Assembly (NCBI GenBank): GCA_030550175.1
Contig: JAUQPW010000026.1
Coordinates: forward strand, 1-54,634
DNA: 54,634 nt
Direction of reading: 5' to 3'
From: a bacterium
Lineage (GTDB): Bacteria; Moduliflexota; Moduliflexia; Moduliflexales; JAUQPW01
Shown here: piece after piece, positions 17,204 to 26,630 of the stretch
How the letters are laid out: every line of letters begins with the position of its first letter
How positions within the stretch are numbered: position 1 is the stretch's first letter
The notes under the pieces: generated by a model
What the model was told of the DNA's origin: nothing
Database searches by the model: none
Seen by the model: only the letters and a program-made list of their open reading frames with translations
Program-made: the position numbers and the translations under genes

Positions 17204-18427
17204 ATGGCACTCATTGTTCAAAAATTTGGAGGGACTTCGGTCGGCAATATCGAACGAATTAAGAAGGTTGCAGATCGGATTATTGAAACCAAAAAGCAAG
17301 GACACGATGTCATCGTAGTGGTCTCGGCCATGAGTGGAGAGACCGATAAGCTTTTGAACATGGCCTATCAAATCACGGATACCCCGGATGGACGGGAACT
17401 GGATATGCTGCTGGCTACGGGAGAACAGGTTTCCATAGCTTTGCTGGCCATGGCTTTGCAGGCTAAAGGACAGGACGCTCGTTCCTTTACCGGGCAGCAG
17501 GTCCGGATTATAACGGATAGCGCACATACTAAGGCTCGAATTCGGGAAATCGACTCTGAACGTATCTTTCGGGAGCTCAATCAGGGTAAAGTGGTGGTGG
17601 TTGCCGGATTCCAGGGTATCGATGAAAACGGAGAAATTACAACCTTGGGACGTGGAGGTTCTGATACGACCGGCGTAGCGATTGCAGCAGCCATCGGTGC
17701 TGATATTTGTGAAATATACACCGATGTAGATGGGGTCTATACCACAGATCCCCATATTGTTCCTGAAGCCAGAAAACTCAGTCGAATCTCTTATGATGAG
17801 ATGCTGGAAATGGCCAGCCTGGGAGCTAAGGTGCTACAAATCCGATCGGTAGCTTTCGCAAAAAAATATAACGTTCCTATCCATGTTCGCTCTAGCTTTA
17901 AGAAAGAGGAGGGAACCCTAGTCATTCAAGAGGACTCAAGTATGGAGGATATCGTTGTAACGGGAATTGCCCACACCAAAAACGAGGTAAAGATTACCAT
18001 CAAAGGAATCCCGGACCGACCGGGTATAGCCGCAAAGTTGTTTGAAGCCATTGCCAGGGATAATATCAATGTGGATATGATTATCCAGAATACCAGTGAT
18101 AACGGTTTGGCTGACATTTCTTTTACCATCTCAAAGGAGGATGGTAAAAAAGCCCTAAAGCTAACCGAGGAAATAGGGAAGGAACTCGGTGCAACGAAGG
18201 TCTTGTTTGATCCCAATATTGCTAAAGTATCCGCTATTGGCGTGGGTATGCGTAATCATGTGGGAGTGGCAGCAAAGGTATTTCAGGCCCTGGCTAAAGA
18301 AGATATTAACATTTTAATGATCAGTACTTCCGAAATTCGAATTTCTTGTGTTGTAGAGGCTAAATACGGTGAACAGGCCGTTCGGGCCCTTCATGATGCC
18401 TTTGATCTGGCGAATAAAAAGTCTTAA
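17204..18427 (+). CDS. lysC: Aspartate kinase
   Basis: Phosphorylates aspartate, the first step of the aspartate amino-acid family. The kinase domain starts [19 protein letters not shown] and continues with [30 protein letters not shown] and [14 protein letters not shown]. Two tandem ACT domains follow (about residues 265-335 and 345-405), marked by [19 protein letters not shown] and [19 protein letters not shown], so allosteric inhibition by lysine and/or threonine is expected. The 407-residue length is typical of monofunctional enzymes. The 7-bp-word element ends just upstream, and no good ribosome binding site is visible. Confidence 0.96.
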   Translation: MALIVQKFGGTSVGNIERIKKVADRIIETKKQGHDVIVVVSAMSGETDKLLNMAYQITDTPDGRELDMLLATGEQVSIALLAMALQAKGQDARSFTGQQVRIITDSAHTKARIREIDSERIFRELNQGKVVVVAGFQGIDENGEITTLGRGGSDTTGVAIAAAIGADICEIYTDVDGVYTTDPHIVPEARKLSRISYDEMLEMASLGAKVLQIRSVAFAKKYNVPIHVRSSFKKEEGTLVIQEDSSMEDIVVTGIAHTKNEVKITIKGIPDRPGIAAKLFEAIARDNINVDMIIQNTSDNGLADISFTISKEDGKKALKLTEEIGKELGATKVLFDPNIAKVSAIGVGMRNHVGVAAKVFQALAKEDINILMISTSEIRISCVVEAKYGEQAVRALHDAFDLANKKS

Positions 18428-18436
18428 TAGTTGAAA

Positions 18437-18547
18437 ATCAGAAATCAGAAGTCAGAATAAAATCAGGAATCGGAGGCCAGAAACCGGAATAGGATGGGGA
18501 TTTTATTGCTCTTTATTCGGACTTCTGACTCCTGACTTCCAACTTCT
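18437..18547. repeat. 7-bp-word hairpin (TCAGAAG type) downstream of lysC
   Basis: Left arm TCAGAAATCAGAAGTCAGAA and right arm ATTCGGACTTCTGACTCCTG are near reverse complements. A core AGAAGTCAGAATAAA pairs in 14 of 15 positions. It fills the lysC to racemase-like gene spacer and ends ten bases before the next ATG. Confidence 0.8.
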
Positions 18548-18557
18548 AAACCTTTCT

Positions 18558-19808
18558 ATGTTTTTATTTCCTAAGATGTTTAAAATTCGACAAGAGTTCT
18601 CGAAGCTTAGGGTTTCGGATATTCCTGCCACCGTTCATGATGAATTCGTTCGGGTCGGATTGGCCGGTTGCGTCCAGCCTGGAATGAGAATAGCCGTAGC
18701 CGCAGGGAGTCGCGGAGTTGCCAATATCGATGTGATAGTAGGCTCGGTTGTTAGGGAACTCAAAGCCTTAGGAACCCGGCCTTATATCATTCCGGCTATG
18801 GGTAGCCACGGCGGAGGGACCGCAGAAGGTCAACGGAATGTACTTAAAAATTATGGAATCTCCGAAGAAACCATGGGAGTACCCATTTACTCTTCCATGG
18901 AAGTGGTTCAGGTGGGGAGCGCGCCCCAGGGATTTCCTGTCTATGTAGATAAACATGCCTTGGAAGCAGAAGGGATTATTTTGATCAATCGGGTCAAGCC
19001 CCATACAAACTTTAAAGGAGAGTTGGGAAGTGGTCTTATGAAAATGATGGCCATCGGGTTGGGGAAGCGACAGGGGGCCGAGATTTACCACCGGGCCATG
19101 TCTCGATTCGGTCCCTTGGAGACGATTCGAACCATTGCTTCCGTGGTCTTAAAGAACTGCAACATTCTCCTGGGATTGGGGGTTGTGGAGAATGGATACG
19201 ATCAAACGGCCATTCTCTCAGCCCTTAAACCGGAAGAAATACCCACCAGGGAGCCGGAACTTCTCCAAAAAGCCCGGGAATTAATGGCCAAGTTGCCCTT
19301 CGAAGAGATCGATTTACTCATTGTAGATGAAATAGGTAAGGAGATTAGTGGAACTGGAATGGATAGTAATGTCATTGGAAGGGTCGATATCCTTCCCCCC
19401 GGCGAATCCCAATCTCCCCAAATCTCCCGAATTTATGTTCGCGATCTGACCGAAAAGACCCATGGAAACGCTGTAGGAATAGGTCTGGCCGATTTAGTCC
19501 ATCGCCGTGCGGTTAATAAAATAGATTATAAGGCAACTTATATCAATTGTATTACCAGTGGAAGCCTTGCCAAATGTAAAATTCCCCTGATCTGCGAAAC
19601 AGACCAGGAGGCTCTGGAGATCGCTTTGTCCGTTCTTGGAATCCATCCGCTGGAAGCGGTAAAGGTAGTTTGGATTAAAAACACTTTAGAGCTCAGAGAA
19701 ATGAGGGTTTCTGAAGCTTTTTGGAAAGAAGTCCAAAATCTTAAACACGTAACGGCATTGAGCGAACCGGAACCGATTCAATTAAATTTGGAGGGAAACC
19801 TTTTATGA
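18558..19808 (+). CDS. Lactate racemase (LarA)-domain / DUF2088 family protein
   Basis: A 416-residue protein of the LarA-like superfamily. Visible hallmarks are the N-terminal VAAGSRGVANIDVIV, IIPAMGSHGGGTAEGQ, INRVKPHTNFKGELGSGLMK and GLGKRQGAEIYH. True LarA is a nickel-pincer racemase of alpha-hydroxy acids; these relatives carry only part of that profile and act on unknown hydroxy acids. Cofactor-making larB, larC and larE are not in the window. The ATG directly follows a 7-bp-word hairpin and has no ribosome binding site; a second ATG at 18576 is equally possible. Confidence 0.8.
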   Translation: MFLFPKMFKIRQEFSKLRVSDIPATVHDEFVRVGLAGCVQPGMRIAVAAGSRGVANIDVIVGSVVRELKALGTRPYIIPAMGSHGGGTAEGQRNVLKNYGISEETMGVPIYSSMEVVQVGSAPQGFPVYVDKHALEAEGIILINRVKPHTNFKGELGSGLMKMMAIGLGKRQGAEIYHRAMSRFGPLETIRTIASVVLKNCNILLGLGVVENGYDQTAILSALKPEEIPTREPELLQKARELMAKLPFEEIDLLIVDEIGKEISGTGMDSNVIGRVDILPPGESQSPQISRIYVRDLTEKTHGNAVGIGLADLVHRRAVNKIDYKATYINCITSGSLAKCKIPLICETDQEALEIALSVLGIHPLEAVKVVWIKNTLELREMRVSEAFWKEVQNLKHVTALSEPEPIQLNLEGNLL

Positions 19809-19958
19809 GCATTATGAGCAAAAGCAAAGGGATGGCTTTACCCCTTTCGCTCCGGGTTTGGCTTACTTTACTCTTCACAACGAAAATTCCATTCCCAACT
19901 TCAAAAGACAGGATTAGCTTATTTTCGGATAACAGGTTCTTCTTCCCCTCACTCCTGG

Positions 19959-20020
19959 CCCCTCTCCCACAGCGTGGGAGAGGGGAACCGGCATATCTTC
20001 AGGCCAACTTCCCACAGGAG
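19959..20020. repeat. GC-rich palindromic repeat unit (CCCCTCTCCC type)
   Basis: CCCCTCTCCCAC (19959-19970) and GTGGGAGAGGGG (19974-19985) form a perfect 12-bp stem with a three-base loop. The tail AACCGGCATATCTTCAGGCC resembles the tails of the copies at 27455-27607. Confidence 0.75.
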
Positions 20021-20102
20021 GTTCTGGGTTAAGCTTTATCCTGGCATGTATGGGGTGTTCAGGCCGAAAATAAGGTTTCTCCCCTTCTTAGCTTGATGCG
20101 TA

Positions 20103-20156
20103 TGGGGCGGTCTCTATCCTTCATCCCCACGTTTCAATACTGACCTAGTATTACCT
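20103..20156. repeat. Dispersed element, partner of 37603-37656
   Basis: TGGGGCGGTCTCTATCCTTC and TTTCAATACTGACCTAGTA match TGGGGCTGTCTCTACCTTAC and TTTCAATAGCGACTGAGTA at 37603-37656 with few differences. Confidence 0.6.
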
Positions 20157-20560
20157 GGTTGGCTCTTCTCCTCTCCTTTGAGAACTTTATTCTGTAAACA
20201 TGGTTTTTTCTGGAGTTGCATAGCGAACTGAAATCGTATAGAATTTCACGTATAAACCTTAGAATCTTAATTAAAAAAATCTTGACATAGATTCTGATGT
20301 ATGGGACTGTTTTTATTAGATAATCCTGGGAGGAGTTTATAGAGAACTCGTATTGGAATTAAAGGGATAAAAAGACACGTTACGAAATGTGAAATTCTGG
20401 TTCAAAGTAATCAAATGGGGTATTCATAAACTTCGTAACGTTTAAGAAACTTAGTAAATGTAGAAACCCGTTTTCATTGATCTTTTCCATCCACAAAAGA
20501 TTGTGGAAGGTCTGGGAAAGCGAGTTTCTGGGGGTACAAAGGGGAGGGAATTTTTATATT

Positions 20561-21931
20561 ATGAATGATACGAATATTCAGGCAAATCCTAAGCAGGAGG
20601 ATAAGGAGGTAACCTATCCAGGGATAGAAGGAGGACTCACACGACGTCAGTTTATAAAAACTGCGGGATTGATTGCAGGAGCTGCTTTAACGGAAGGGGC
20701 TTTGGTTGCAACGACTCCAAAGATAGCGGTTCCGGCTGTTATAAAGGGGACCAGGTTACACCTTCTGCAGTGGAGTAATTTTGTTCCACCGGCCGATGAT
20801 GAAATCCGCAGGCAGGCCGCCGAATGGGGTAAACAGATGGGGGTTGAAGTGACCATTGAGACCATCAATGCCAATGATTTGCAGGCCCGGATTGCGTCGG
20901 CCATTGAGAGCGGTACCGGACCCGACATTGTACAGATGCTTCATAACTGGCCGTATTTGTATGCCAGTGGATGTGTGGATGTGGATGATGTTGCCGAGAA
21001 AGTAGAGAAGATGTATGGAGGATTTTACAAGCAAATTCGGGATGTGAGTTTTGTAGAAGGCCGTTATAAAGCGGTACCTTATCACATTGTAGGGGCTGCC
21101 ATGACGTATCGGGAAGATTGGTTTAAGGAGGTTGGAGTTGAAAAGTTTCCGGATAATTGGGACGAATATAGGAAAGTCGGTAAGATGCTGAAGGATAAAG
21201 GGCGTCCCTTTGGTCAAACTTTTGGCCATACTTTTGGAGATGCTCCTGCCTTTGCCTATCCGTACTTATGGAGTTTTGGGGGAAAGGAAGTGGAGGAGGA
21301 TGGGAAGACGGTTGCTTTAGATAGTAAAGAGACGTTGCAGGCCGTAGAGTTCATCGTGGCTCTTTGGAAAGACGTTTTTGATGAAACAGGGCTTTCCTGG
21401 GATGATACCAGCAACAATCGAGCCTTTTTATCCGAGCAGATTTCCTGTACCTTGAACGGGGCGAGTATTTACTTTGTGGCCAAGAAGCAGTATCCGGAAT
21501 TAGCCAAACGAATCAACCATGCGGTTATGCCGGCTGGTCCGGCTGGAAGATTTCACTATCATGTAACCTTTGAGCATGCCATCATGAATTATTCGAAGAA
21601 TGTCGAAGCTGCAAAGGAGTTCCTTCTGTTTTTAATGGATAAGCCCAATTTCTATAAATGGTTTGAAATCGCCGAAGGGTATAGCGTGGCTCCAGGTCCG
21701 GATCATGAAAATCATCCCTTATGGCAGAAGGATCCCCGTATGTTGGCTTTTAAGGATATTGGAAAATTAGGACATGCCATCGGTTATCCAGCACCGCCTA
21801 CCCGAAGCGCCTCAGAGGCCCTCTCCAAGTATATTATTGTAGATGTTTTTGCCAGGGCTATTCAGGGCGAATCGCCTAAAAAAGCAATCGAATGGGGTGC
21901 CAGTGAACTTCGTAATGTTTATAAGTCCTGA
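20561..21931 (+). CDS. ABC sugar transporter, extracellular solute-binding protein (Tat-exported)
   Basis: Family 1 solute-binding protein that delivers a sugar or oligosaccharide to the two permeases downstream. The N-terminus carries a twin-arginine signal, LTRRQFIKTAGLIAG, followed by AALTEGALVATTPKIAVPAV. The mature part has the maltose-binding fold pattern (LHLLQWSNFVPPADDE, ARIASAIESGTGPDIVQMLH, YREDWFKEVGVEKFPDNWDE). The length is about 457 residues. I chose the ATG at 20561, preceded by GGGAGGGAA, rather than the open frame from 20477, because it places the Tat signal near the N-terminus. The ligand is unknown. Confidence 0.9.
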   Translation: MNDTNIQANPKQEDKEVTYPGIEGGLTRRQFIKTAGLIAGAALTEGALVATTPKIAVPAVIKGTRLHLLQWSNFVPPADDEIRRQAAEWGKQMGVEVTIETINANDLQARIASAIESGTGPDIVQMLHNWPYLYASGCVDVDDVAEKVEKMYGGFYKQIRDVSFVEGRYKAVPYHIVGAAMTYREDWFKEVGVEKFPDNWDEYRKVGKMLKDKGRPFGQTFGHTFGDAPAFAYPYLWSFGGKEVEEDGKTVALDSKETLQAVEFIVALWKDVFDETGLSWDDTSNNRAFLSEQISCTLNGASIYFVAKKQYPELAKRINHAVMPAGPAGRFHYHVTFEHAIMNYSKNVEAAKEFLLFLMDKPNFYKWFEIAEGYSVAPGPDHENHPLWQKDPRMLAFKDIGKLGHAIGYPAPPTRSASEALSKYIIVDVFARAIQGESPKKAIEWGASELRNVYKS

Positions 21932-21933
21932 CC

Positions 21934-22006
21934 TCTGTTGTCTGTTGTTCCCTGTTGTAAGAACGGCAATCGATTGTTTATAACAAGGAACAACGGACAA
22001 AAAAAC
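21934..22006. repeat. 7-bp-word repeat (TTGTCTG/GGAACAAC type)
   Basis: Left arm CTGTTGTCTGTTGTTCCCTG and right arm AACAAGGAACAACGGACAAA are imperfect reverse complements. The element fills the spacer between the binding-protein gene and the first permease gene and ends at the GTG used as start. Confidence 0.7.
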
Positions 22007-23014
22007 GTGAAACCTAATGTAAAATCCGTAGAAAACCAGGTAGAACAAGTCTCAGATTATGCAGACTCTAAACTTACCTCGATGGAATATGTAGGGCTGG
22101 CGGTCAAGGAAATTGAGGAGAAAAAGCGGGATAAGCTGAAGTCCGGATATTTGGAGCGGGAAAATATCCTGGCTTATATCCTGGTAGCTCCGGCGGTTAT
22201 CATTCTGGTTCTTTTCATTGCCTATCCCTTTGTTTTGGGGGTGTGGCTAAGCTTAACCGATAAGACGGTTGGGCATGAAGGGTCCTTTGTAGGATTACAG
22301 AATTTTCGTAATATCTTGAAGAGCCAGATATTTCTACAAACCGTTCAAAATACCTTCGTTTATACCGGAGTTGCCACCGTCTTAAAGTTGGTTTTTGGAT
22401 TGGCACTGGCCCTGGTGCTTAATCGCCAGTTCAAATTTAAACGACTGGTTCGAGCCTCCATGCTATTACCCTGGATCATCCCAACCGTTTTGAGTACCCT
22501 GGCCTGGTTATGGATGTTCGATGCCACCTTCAGCGTCTTTAATTGGATTTTGGTTCATCTGGGAATTCTCAAGCGTGGCCTTGTTTGGTTGGGAGATCCT
22601 CACCTGGCCATGGTTTCGGTTATCATTGTCAATGCCTGGCGTGGAATTCCCTTCTTTGCCATTTCTCTATTGGCCGGTCTGCAGACAATTCCTCCAGATT
22701 TATATGAAGCGGCCGATATGGATGGAGCCGGTAGCTTTGCTAAATTCTGGCATATCACACTTCCCATGTTAATGCCGGTTCTATTGGTCGTTCTCATCTT
22801 TTCCGTTATTGTAACCTTTGCCGATTTCCAGGTTGTCTATGTTTTAACTCGAGGAGGACCCTCCAATAGCACGCATCTTTTCGCTACTTTAGCTTACCAG
22901 GTTGCTTTAGCCTCTGGAAGACTCGGAGAAGGTGCGGCTATTTCCTTGTTTATGTTTCCCTTCCTCCTCCTGGTCATCATCGTTCAACTCTGGTACATAC
23001 GAAGGGAGCAGTAA
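22007..23014 (+). CDS. ABC sugar transporter permease 1 (MalF/UgpA type)
   Basis: Inner-membrane permease of a CUT1-type importer with six predicted membrane helices, starting ILAYILVAPAVIILVLFIAY. The cytoplasmic EAA loop that docks on the ATPase reads YEAADMDGAGSFAKFWHI. A charged cytoplasmic stretch of about 45 residues precedes the first helix. The open frame begins at 21938, but its first 23 codons are the 7-bp repeat; the GTG at 22007 lies where the repeat ends. An ATG at 22082 is another option, and none has a good ribosome binding site. The gene ends two bases before the next permease gene. Confidence 0.85.
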   Translation: MKPNVKSVENQVEQVSDYADSKLTSMEYVGLAVKEIEEKKRDKLKSGYLERENILAYILVAPAVIILVLFIAYPFVLGVWLSLTDKTVGHEGSFVGLQNFRNILKSQIFLQTVQNTFVYTGVATVLKLVFGLALALVLNRQFKFKRLVRASMLLPWIIPTVLSTLAWLWMFDATFSVFNWILVHLGILKRGLVWLGDPHLAMVSVIIVNAWRGIPFFAISLLAGLQTIPPDLYEAADMDGAGSFAKFWHITLPMLMPVLLVVLIFSVIVTFADFQVVYVLTRGGPSNSTHLFATLAYQVALASGRLGEGAAISLFMFPFLLLVIIVQLWYIRREQ

Positions 23015-23015
23015 G

Positions 23016-23861
23016 ATGGCAGCGGTCGGTGAAACGTTTACAAAAAAATTGTTTAGCTTTTATATTCCCCTGTTTTTTTTCACTATCCTGATGCTCTTTC
23101 CTTTTTATTGGATGTTCATTACCTCCATTAAACCTAATCGAGAGCTCTATAACGTGAAAAGCCTTCCATTCTGGGTTTTTAATCCAACTCTGGAACACTG
23201 GAAATATCTATTTAAAAACACCCTCTTTACCCGATGGGCTTTAAATACACTCTTTATTTCCATTGTCTCCACGGCAATTTCCCTTATTAGTGGAATTATG
23301 GCCGGCTATGCCCTGTCTCGATTGAGATTCAAAGGAGCTTCAGCTTTGGGAATCGCTATTTTTATAACCTATCTGGTTCCTCCCACGTTGCTTTTTATTC
23401 CCCTCGCTGAAGTGGTTCATAATTTCAATCTACTGGATACGCCCTGGGCCTTAATTTTAACCTACCCTACCTTTTTAATTCCTTTCTGTACCTGGCTCCT
23501 TTCAGGTTACTTTAAAACCATACCCAAAGAATTGGAAGAGTGCGCCCGAATAGACGGAGCAACACGTCTTCAGGCCATGATCTGGATTATTTTACCTCTG
23601 GCTACCCCGGGGATCCTATCGGCGGGTATGTTTGCTTTTACCCTTTCCTGGAATGAGTTCATCTACGCTTTGGTGTTTCTCTCCTCTCCTACCCAGAAAA
23701 CCATCCCGGTAGGTGTGGTCAGCGAACTTATCAAAGGAGATGTCTTCTTCTGGGGCTCTCTGATGGCAGGAGCCTTATTCGGTTCTATACCGGTAGCCTT
23801 AATCTATTCATTTTTTGTAGAACATTATGTAACTGGATTAACAGGGGCGGTGAAAGGTTAA
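23016..23861 (+). CDS. ABC sugar transporter permease 2 (MalG/UgpE type)
   Basis: Second permease half of the importer, about 281 residues, with six membrane helices starting LFSFYIPLFFFTILMLFPFY. The EAA loop reads ECARIDGATRLQAMIWII. WMFITSIKPNRELY after the first helix and SWNEFIYALVFL before the last two are typical of the MalG family. I chose the ATG at 23016, preceded by GAAGGGAG, over the longer open frame from 22932 that overlaps permease 1. The genes are tightly spaced and translationally linked. Confidence 0.93.
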   Translation: MAAVGETFTKKLFSFYIPLFFFTILMLFPFYWMFITSIKPNRELYNVKSLPFWVFNPTLEHWKYLFKNTLFTRWALNTLFISIVSTAISLISGIMAGYALSRLRFKGASALGIAIFITYLVPPTLLFIPLAEVVHNFNLLDTPWALILTYPTFLIPFCTWLLSGYFKTIPKELEECARIDGATRLQAMIWIILPLATPGILSAGMFAFTLSWNEFIYALVFLSSPTQKTIPVGVVSELIKGDVFFWGSLMAGALFGSIPVALIYSFFVEHYVTGLTGAVKG

Positions 23862-23862
23862 G

Positions 23863-23944
23863 AAGAAGTCTAGAGTCCAGAGTCCAGAGTCAGAAAAGAT
23901 AGAAGATTTTGGACTTTAGACCTCAGACTCTAGATGTTAGACGT
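23863..23944. repeat. 7-bp-word hairpin (CAGAGTC/GACTTTA type)
   Basis: Left arm steps TAGAGTC, CAGAGTC, CAGAGTC; right arm steps TGGACTT, TAGACCT, CAGACTC, TAGATGT. It starts two bases after the permease 2 stop and ends six bases before the ATPase ATG. Confidence 0.8.
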
Positions 23945-23949
23945 AAAAA

Positions 23950-25047
23950 ATGGCAAATGTTATATTGGAAAAATTAACGAAAAAATTTGACGATGTCATA
24001 GCGGTTAACGCTATTGATTTAGAAATCAAAGATAAAGAGTTTGTCGTGCTGGTGGGTCCGTCCGGCTGTGGTAAGTCTACGACCCTTCGTATGGTTGCCG
24101 GTTTAGAGGAAATAACCGAGGGGAACATTTATATCGGGGGAAGGCTCGTTAACGATGTGGCTCCAAAGGATCGGAATATCGCCATGGTATTTCAGAATTA
24201 TGCTTTGTATCCCCATATGACCGTTTATAAAAATATGGCCTTTGGATTAAAGTTACGGAAATTCCCTAAAAGCGAGATTGATGAACGGGTCCGACGGGCC
24301 GCAAAAATTTTAGGGATTGAACAGCTTTTAGATAGAAAACCGAAACAACTTTCGGGTGGTCAACGCCAAAGGGTTGCAGTCGGACGTGCCATTGTTCGTG
24401 ATCCAGAAGTATTCCTCTTCGATGAACCCCTCAGTAACCTGGATGCTAAATTACGGGTGGCCATGCGAGGGGAGTTGGTTAAACTTCACCATCGCCTGGA
24501 GACCACCATGATTTACGTAACCCACGACCAGGTTGAGGCCATGACCATGGGAGACCGAATTGTCATCATGAAAGATGGCCTTATTCAGCAGGTGGGGGCG
24601 CCTTTAGAGGTTTATGACCATCCATCCAATATCTTCGTAGCCGGATTTATTGGGAGTCCTCCCATGAATTTCTTCCGAGGTACGTTGGTTCCCGAAAAGG
24701 ATCATCTGTTTATCGATATGAAAAGCTTTAAATTAAAAGTGCCCGATGAGCGTAAAAAGCGTTATGAAAGGTATATACGAAAAGAAGTAGTTTTCGGAAT
24801 GCGACCCGAAGATATCATAGACTCTACCCCGGAAGGGAGAAGTGGGGAATGGGATAAAACAACGGCTGTGGTGGATGTCCTGGAACCTCTGGGAGCAGAA
24901 GTTATGTTGGAACTCTCTAAAGGAGAACACTCCTTCACCGCTCGGGTTGATCCTCACACCAACTCCAGAGTTCACCAAGAAATTACCGTCTACTTTAACA
25001 TGGGTAAAATGCATCTGTTTGATGCAGAGACCGAAAAGGTTATTTAA
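23950..25047 (+). CDS. ABC sugar transporter ATP-binding protein (UgpC/MsmX/MalK type)
   Basis: Energises the sugar importer. Walker [12 protein letters not shown]-loop [19 protein letters not shown], signature [19 protein letters not shown], Walker [17 protein letters not shown] and the H-loop [16 protein letters not shown] are all intact. After about residue 235 a TOBE-type regulatory domain follows ([36 protein letters not shown]). The 365-residue length is normal. MalK-like ATPases can be shared among several CUT1 importers. The ATG follows a 7-bp-word hairpin with no ribosome binding site. Confidence 0.96.
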   Translation: MANVILEKLTKKFDDVIAVNAIDLEIKDKEFVVLVGPSGCGKSTTLRMVAGLEEITEGNIYIGGRLVNDVAPKDRNIAMVFQNYALYPHMTVYKNMAFGLKLRKFPKSEIDERVRRAAKILGIEQLLDRKPKQLSGGQRQRVAVGRAIVRDPEVFLFDEPLSNLDAKLRVAMRGELVKLHHRLETTMIYVTHDQVEAMTMGDRIVIMKDGLIQQVGAPLEVYDHPSNIFVAGFIGSPPMNFFRGTLVPEKDHLFIDMKSFKLKVPDERKKRYERYIRKEVVFGMRPEDIIDSTPEGRSGEWDKTTAVVDVLEPLGAEVMLELSKGEHSFTARVDPHTNSRVHQEITVYFNMGKMHLFDAETEKVI

Positions 25048-25077
25048 AGGATCGATCCCTGGCCGGGTTTGTGGAGT

Positions 25078-25130
25078 AAAAAAAAGAAGGTCGTAGAGAT
25101 CGGAGTAATCCCTACGACCTTCTTTTTTTT
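25078..25130. terminator. Strong bidirectional rho-independent terminator
   Basis: GAAGGTCGTAG (25086-25096) and CTACGACCTTC (25112-25122) form an 11-bp perfect stem. An A-tract lies before and a T-tract after it, so it works in both directions. It closes the ABC importer operon and the secreted-protein gene on the opposite strand. Confidence 0.9.
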
Positions 25131-25168
25131 AACCAGAGACTTCCTTTATCCCCTAAATAGCTCCATCC

Positions 25169-25669
25169 TTATCGGTTTTGGCTACCCGATTGGGTGCCCT
25201 GTTCGGAAGTCCCGGATTGGCTATGGCTTCGTTCTGTTGGTGCTCCTGTCTGTCCGGCACCACGACCTTCCCCAGTACCCCTAGCACCGCTAAAGCTCTG
25301 GATTTCATATTTTCCGCTAGTAGCTTCTGAAGCCTGGAACTCGATCGTTTGACCGGGTTTTATATCAGTAAGAGATTTCCACTGGGTCCCTTCCCATTTA
25401 ACTTTGTCGCCCACGTGAAAAGTCATGGTCTCACCTTTTTTCTTGTTTCCCCAGTCTTTATTTAATTCGACGGTAATCGTCTTGTTGGCCGGGTCCACAT
25501 TTTTCACGGTTCCAGAAATGGTTTTTCCCATTTCACTACCTGTTTGACCAGCTGCAGGCTGCTGCTGACTGCCGGGTTGTTGGCTTGAAGGTTGCTGAGC
25601 ATAGCCGATCCCTGCCCAGGTTATAACAACGGCTAAAGCCAAAACCATTATAGCAAATTTCTTCATCAT
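25169..25669 (-). CDS. Secreted Gln/Ser-rich protein with a small beta-domain, paralogue of 36672-37298
   Basis: Signal peptide MMKKFAIMVLALAVVITWA ends near GYAQ. A Gln/Pro/Ser-rich linker follows, then a compact domain of about 70 residues (KTISGTVKNVDPANKTITVE, MTFHVGDKVKWEG, DIKPGQTIEFQASE) resembling small OB-like or DUF5666-type repeats. The tail is Gly/Ser/Gln-rich. The function is unknown; it is probably periplasmic. I chose the ATG at 25669 because AGGAGG lies six bases upstream; the frame opens at 25699. A hairpin (25699-25729) lies in its leader. The paralogue shares GNKKKGE and the WKSL-like WQSL-DVKPGQ blocks. Confidence 0.8.
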   Translation of the reverse strand: MMKKFAIMVLALAVVITWAGIGYAQQPSSQQPGSQQQPAAGQTGSEMGKTISGTVKNVDPANKTITVELNKDWGNKKKGETMTFHVGDKVKWEGTQWKSLTDIKPGQTIEFQASEATSGKYEIQSFSGARGTGEGRGAGQTGAPTERSHSQSGTSEQGTQSGSQNR

Positions 25670-26303
25670 ACTGAACCTCCTTCTATTTGAAACTTCCAAG
25701 TCTCAAGCAAAAGGGTTTTTGCTTAGACTCGCTTTAATACTTGGGATGTTACTTACTTACATCTCCGAGTATCAAATAGTTAACCTATTTAATACTCAAT
25801 TCATCAACTAAAGCAATATCTATACTAATTTTTTCCCATAAAAGATAATTTTAGTTCTTTTAAAGGTATTTTATTCATAAGATCTAAGTATATTAAAATT
25901 AAGGACTTTTATATCCAGATGAAATAGACAAAATTAAAAATAATAAAATCTTTATGAGATAATTAAGCTAAATAGAGTAAAATATTACCCTGATTTATTA
26001 TCTTCCCTGAAATAAGAATAAGTATAATGAGATCAAAGAAAAATTTATAAATCTTCTTCTTAATTTATTAAAAATGGGTATACTTTAACCCTCCCACAGG
26101 TTATTACCCTATCTTTCTTATCTATTTAATCTTTAATTGATCTTATAGTCTCTATTTTGTTGGTTTTAGCATAGAATCTACTCATTTACTATATTTACTC
26201 AGGATATAGATTATATTATACCTGTTTAGGCTCTCTAGATAAATTCTTAGAAGGAAGCACCTCTTATTAAAAAGTAAGCCTACAACCGATCATGAGGTAA
26301 AAA
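25670..26303. other. Gap: strongly A+T-rich region upstream of the secreted-protein gene
   Basis: No gene seen. AGTCTCAAGCAAAA (25699-25712) and TTTTTGCTTAGACT (25716-25729) form a hairpin in the leader of the minus-strand gene. The rest, about 25740-26260, is unusually A+T-rich with runs of TAATAAA-like words and no pattern I can name. Confidence 0.5.
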
Positions 26304-26585
26304 ATGGATAGAAAAGCGTGGGGATAGCCAGCAACGGTTAAGGCTACCGGCGACGGTGAGGAATCAGGAGTTCTTCGGATCGATTTCCCACGGTACAGCG
26401 GCGAGAAATCCCTTGAGGAAATTTCCTGGGATGAATTCTTCGAAAAATTTGAAGAGAAGAAGTTAGTTTTCCTTGGGGTATTACCTACAGGATTTCTTGA
26501 TGATGAAACAACAGGTCTTCTGGCTGTGAAGATACCGGGCGGAGTCACCCTTGTTCAGAGTCCTACGAAGAACTACCCTTACTAA
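26304..26585 (+). pseudogene. Remnant of a small conserved protein with an in-frame stop
   Basis: The frame from the ATG at 26304 meets TAG at 26325 after seven codons, then stays open to TAA at 26583. The part after the stop reads SGVLRIDFPRYSGEKSLEEI and SWDEFFEKFEEKKLVFLGV, which I recognise as a widespread short protein of unknown function. Codon choice and amino-acid pattern are those of a coding sequence, so this is a decayed or mis-started gene rather than noise. An alternative non-ATG start after the TAG cannot be excluded. Confidence 0.6.
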
Positions 26586-26630
26586 ATCCATGGGTAAAGC
26601 AGCTATTTTGTATTTTATTTAATTAAGGTT

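Larger units (their letters stand above)
19809..20560. other. Gap: repeat-rich upstream region of the sugar importer
   Basis: No convincing gene; a short open frame at 19805-20032 is low complexity and overlaps repeats. It holds one GC-rich palindromic unit (19959-20020), an element at 20103-20156 shared with 37603-37656, and a perfect TTGACA at 20282 without a good -10 at the right distance. The promoter of the importer should be in this stretch. Confidence 0.5.

Noticed and set aside
19805..20032. 75-codon plus-strand frame after the racemase-like gene
   Set aside because: It runs through the GC-rich palindromic repeat and has no family features. It overlaps the previous stop by only a few bases but shows no coding pattern.
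26267..26548. 93-codon minus-strand frame
   Set aside because: It is the antisense of the small-protein remnant at 26304-26585, whose plus-strand translation is the recognisable one.
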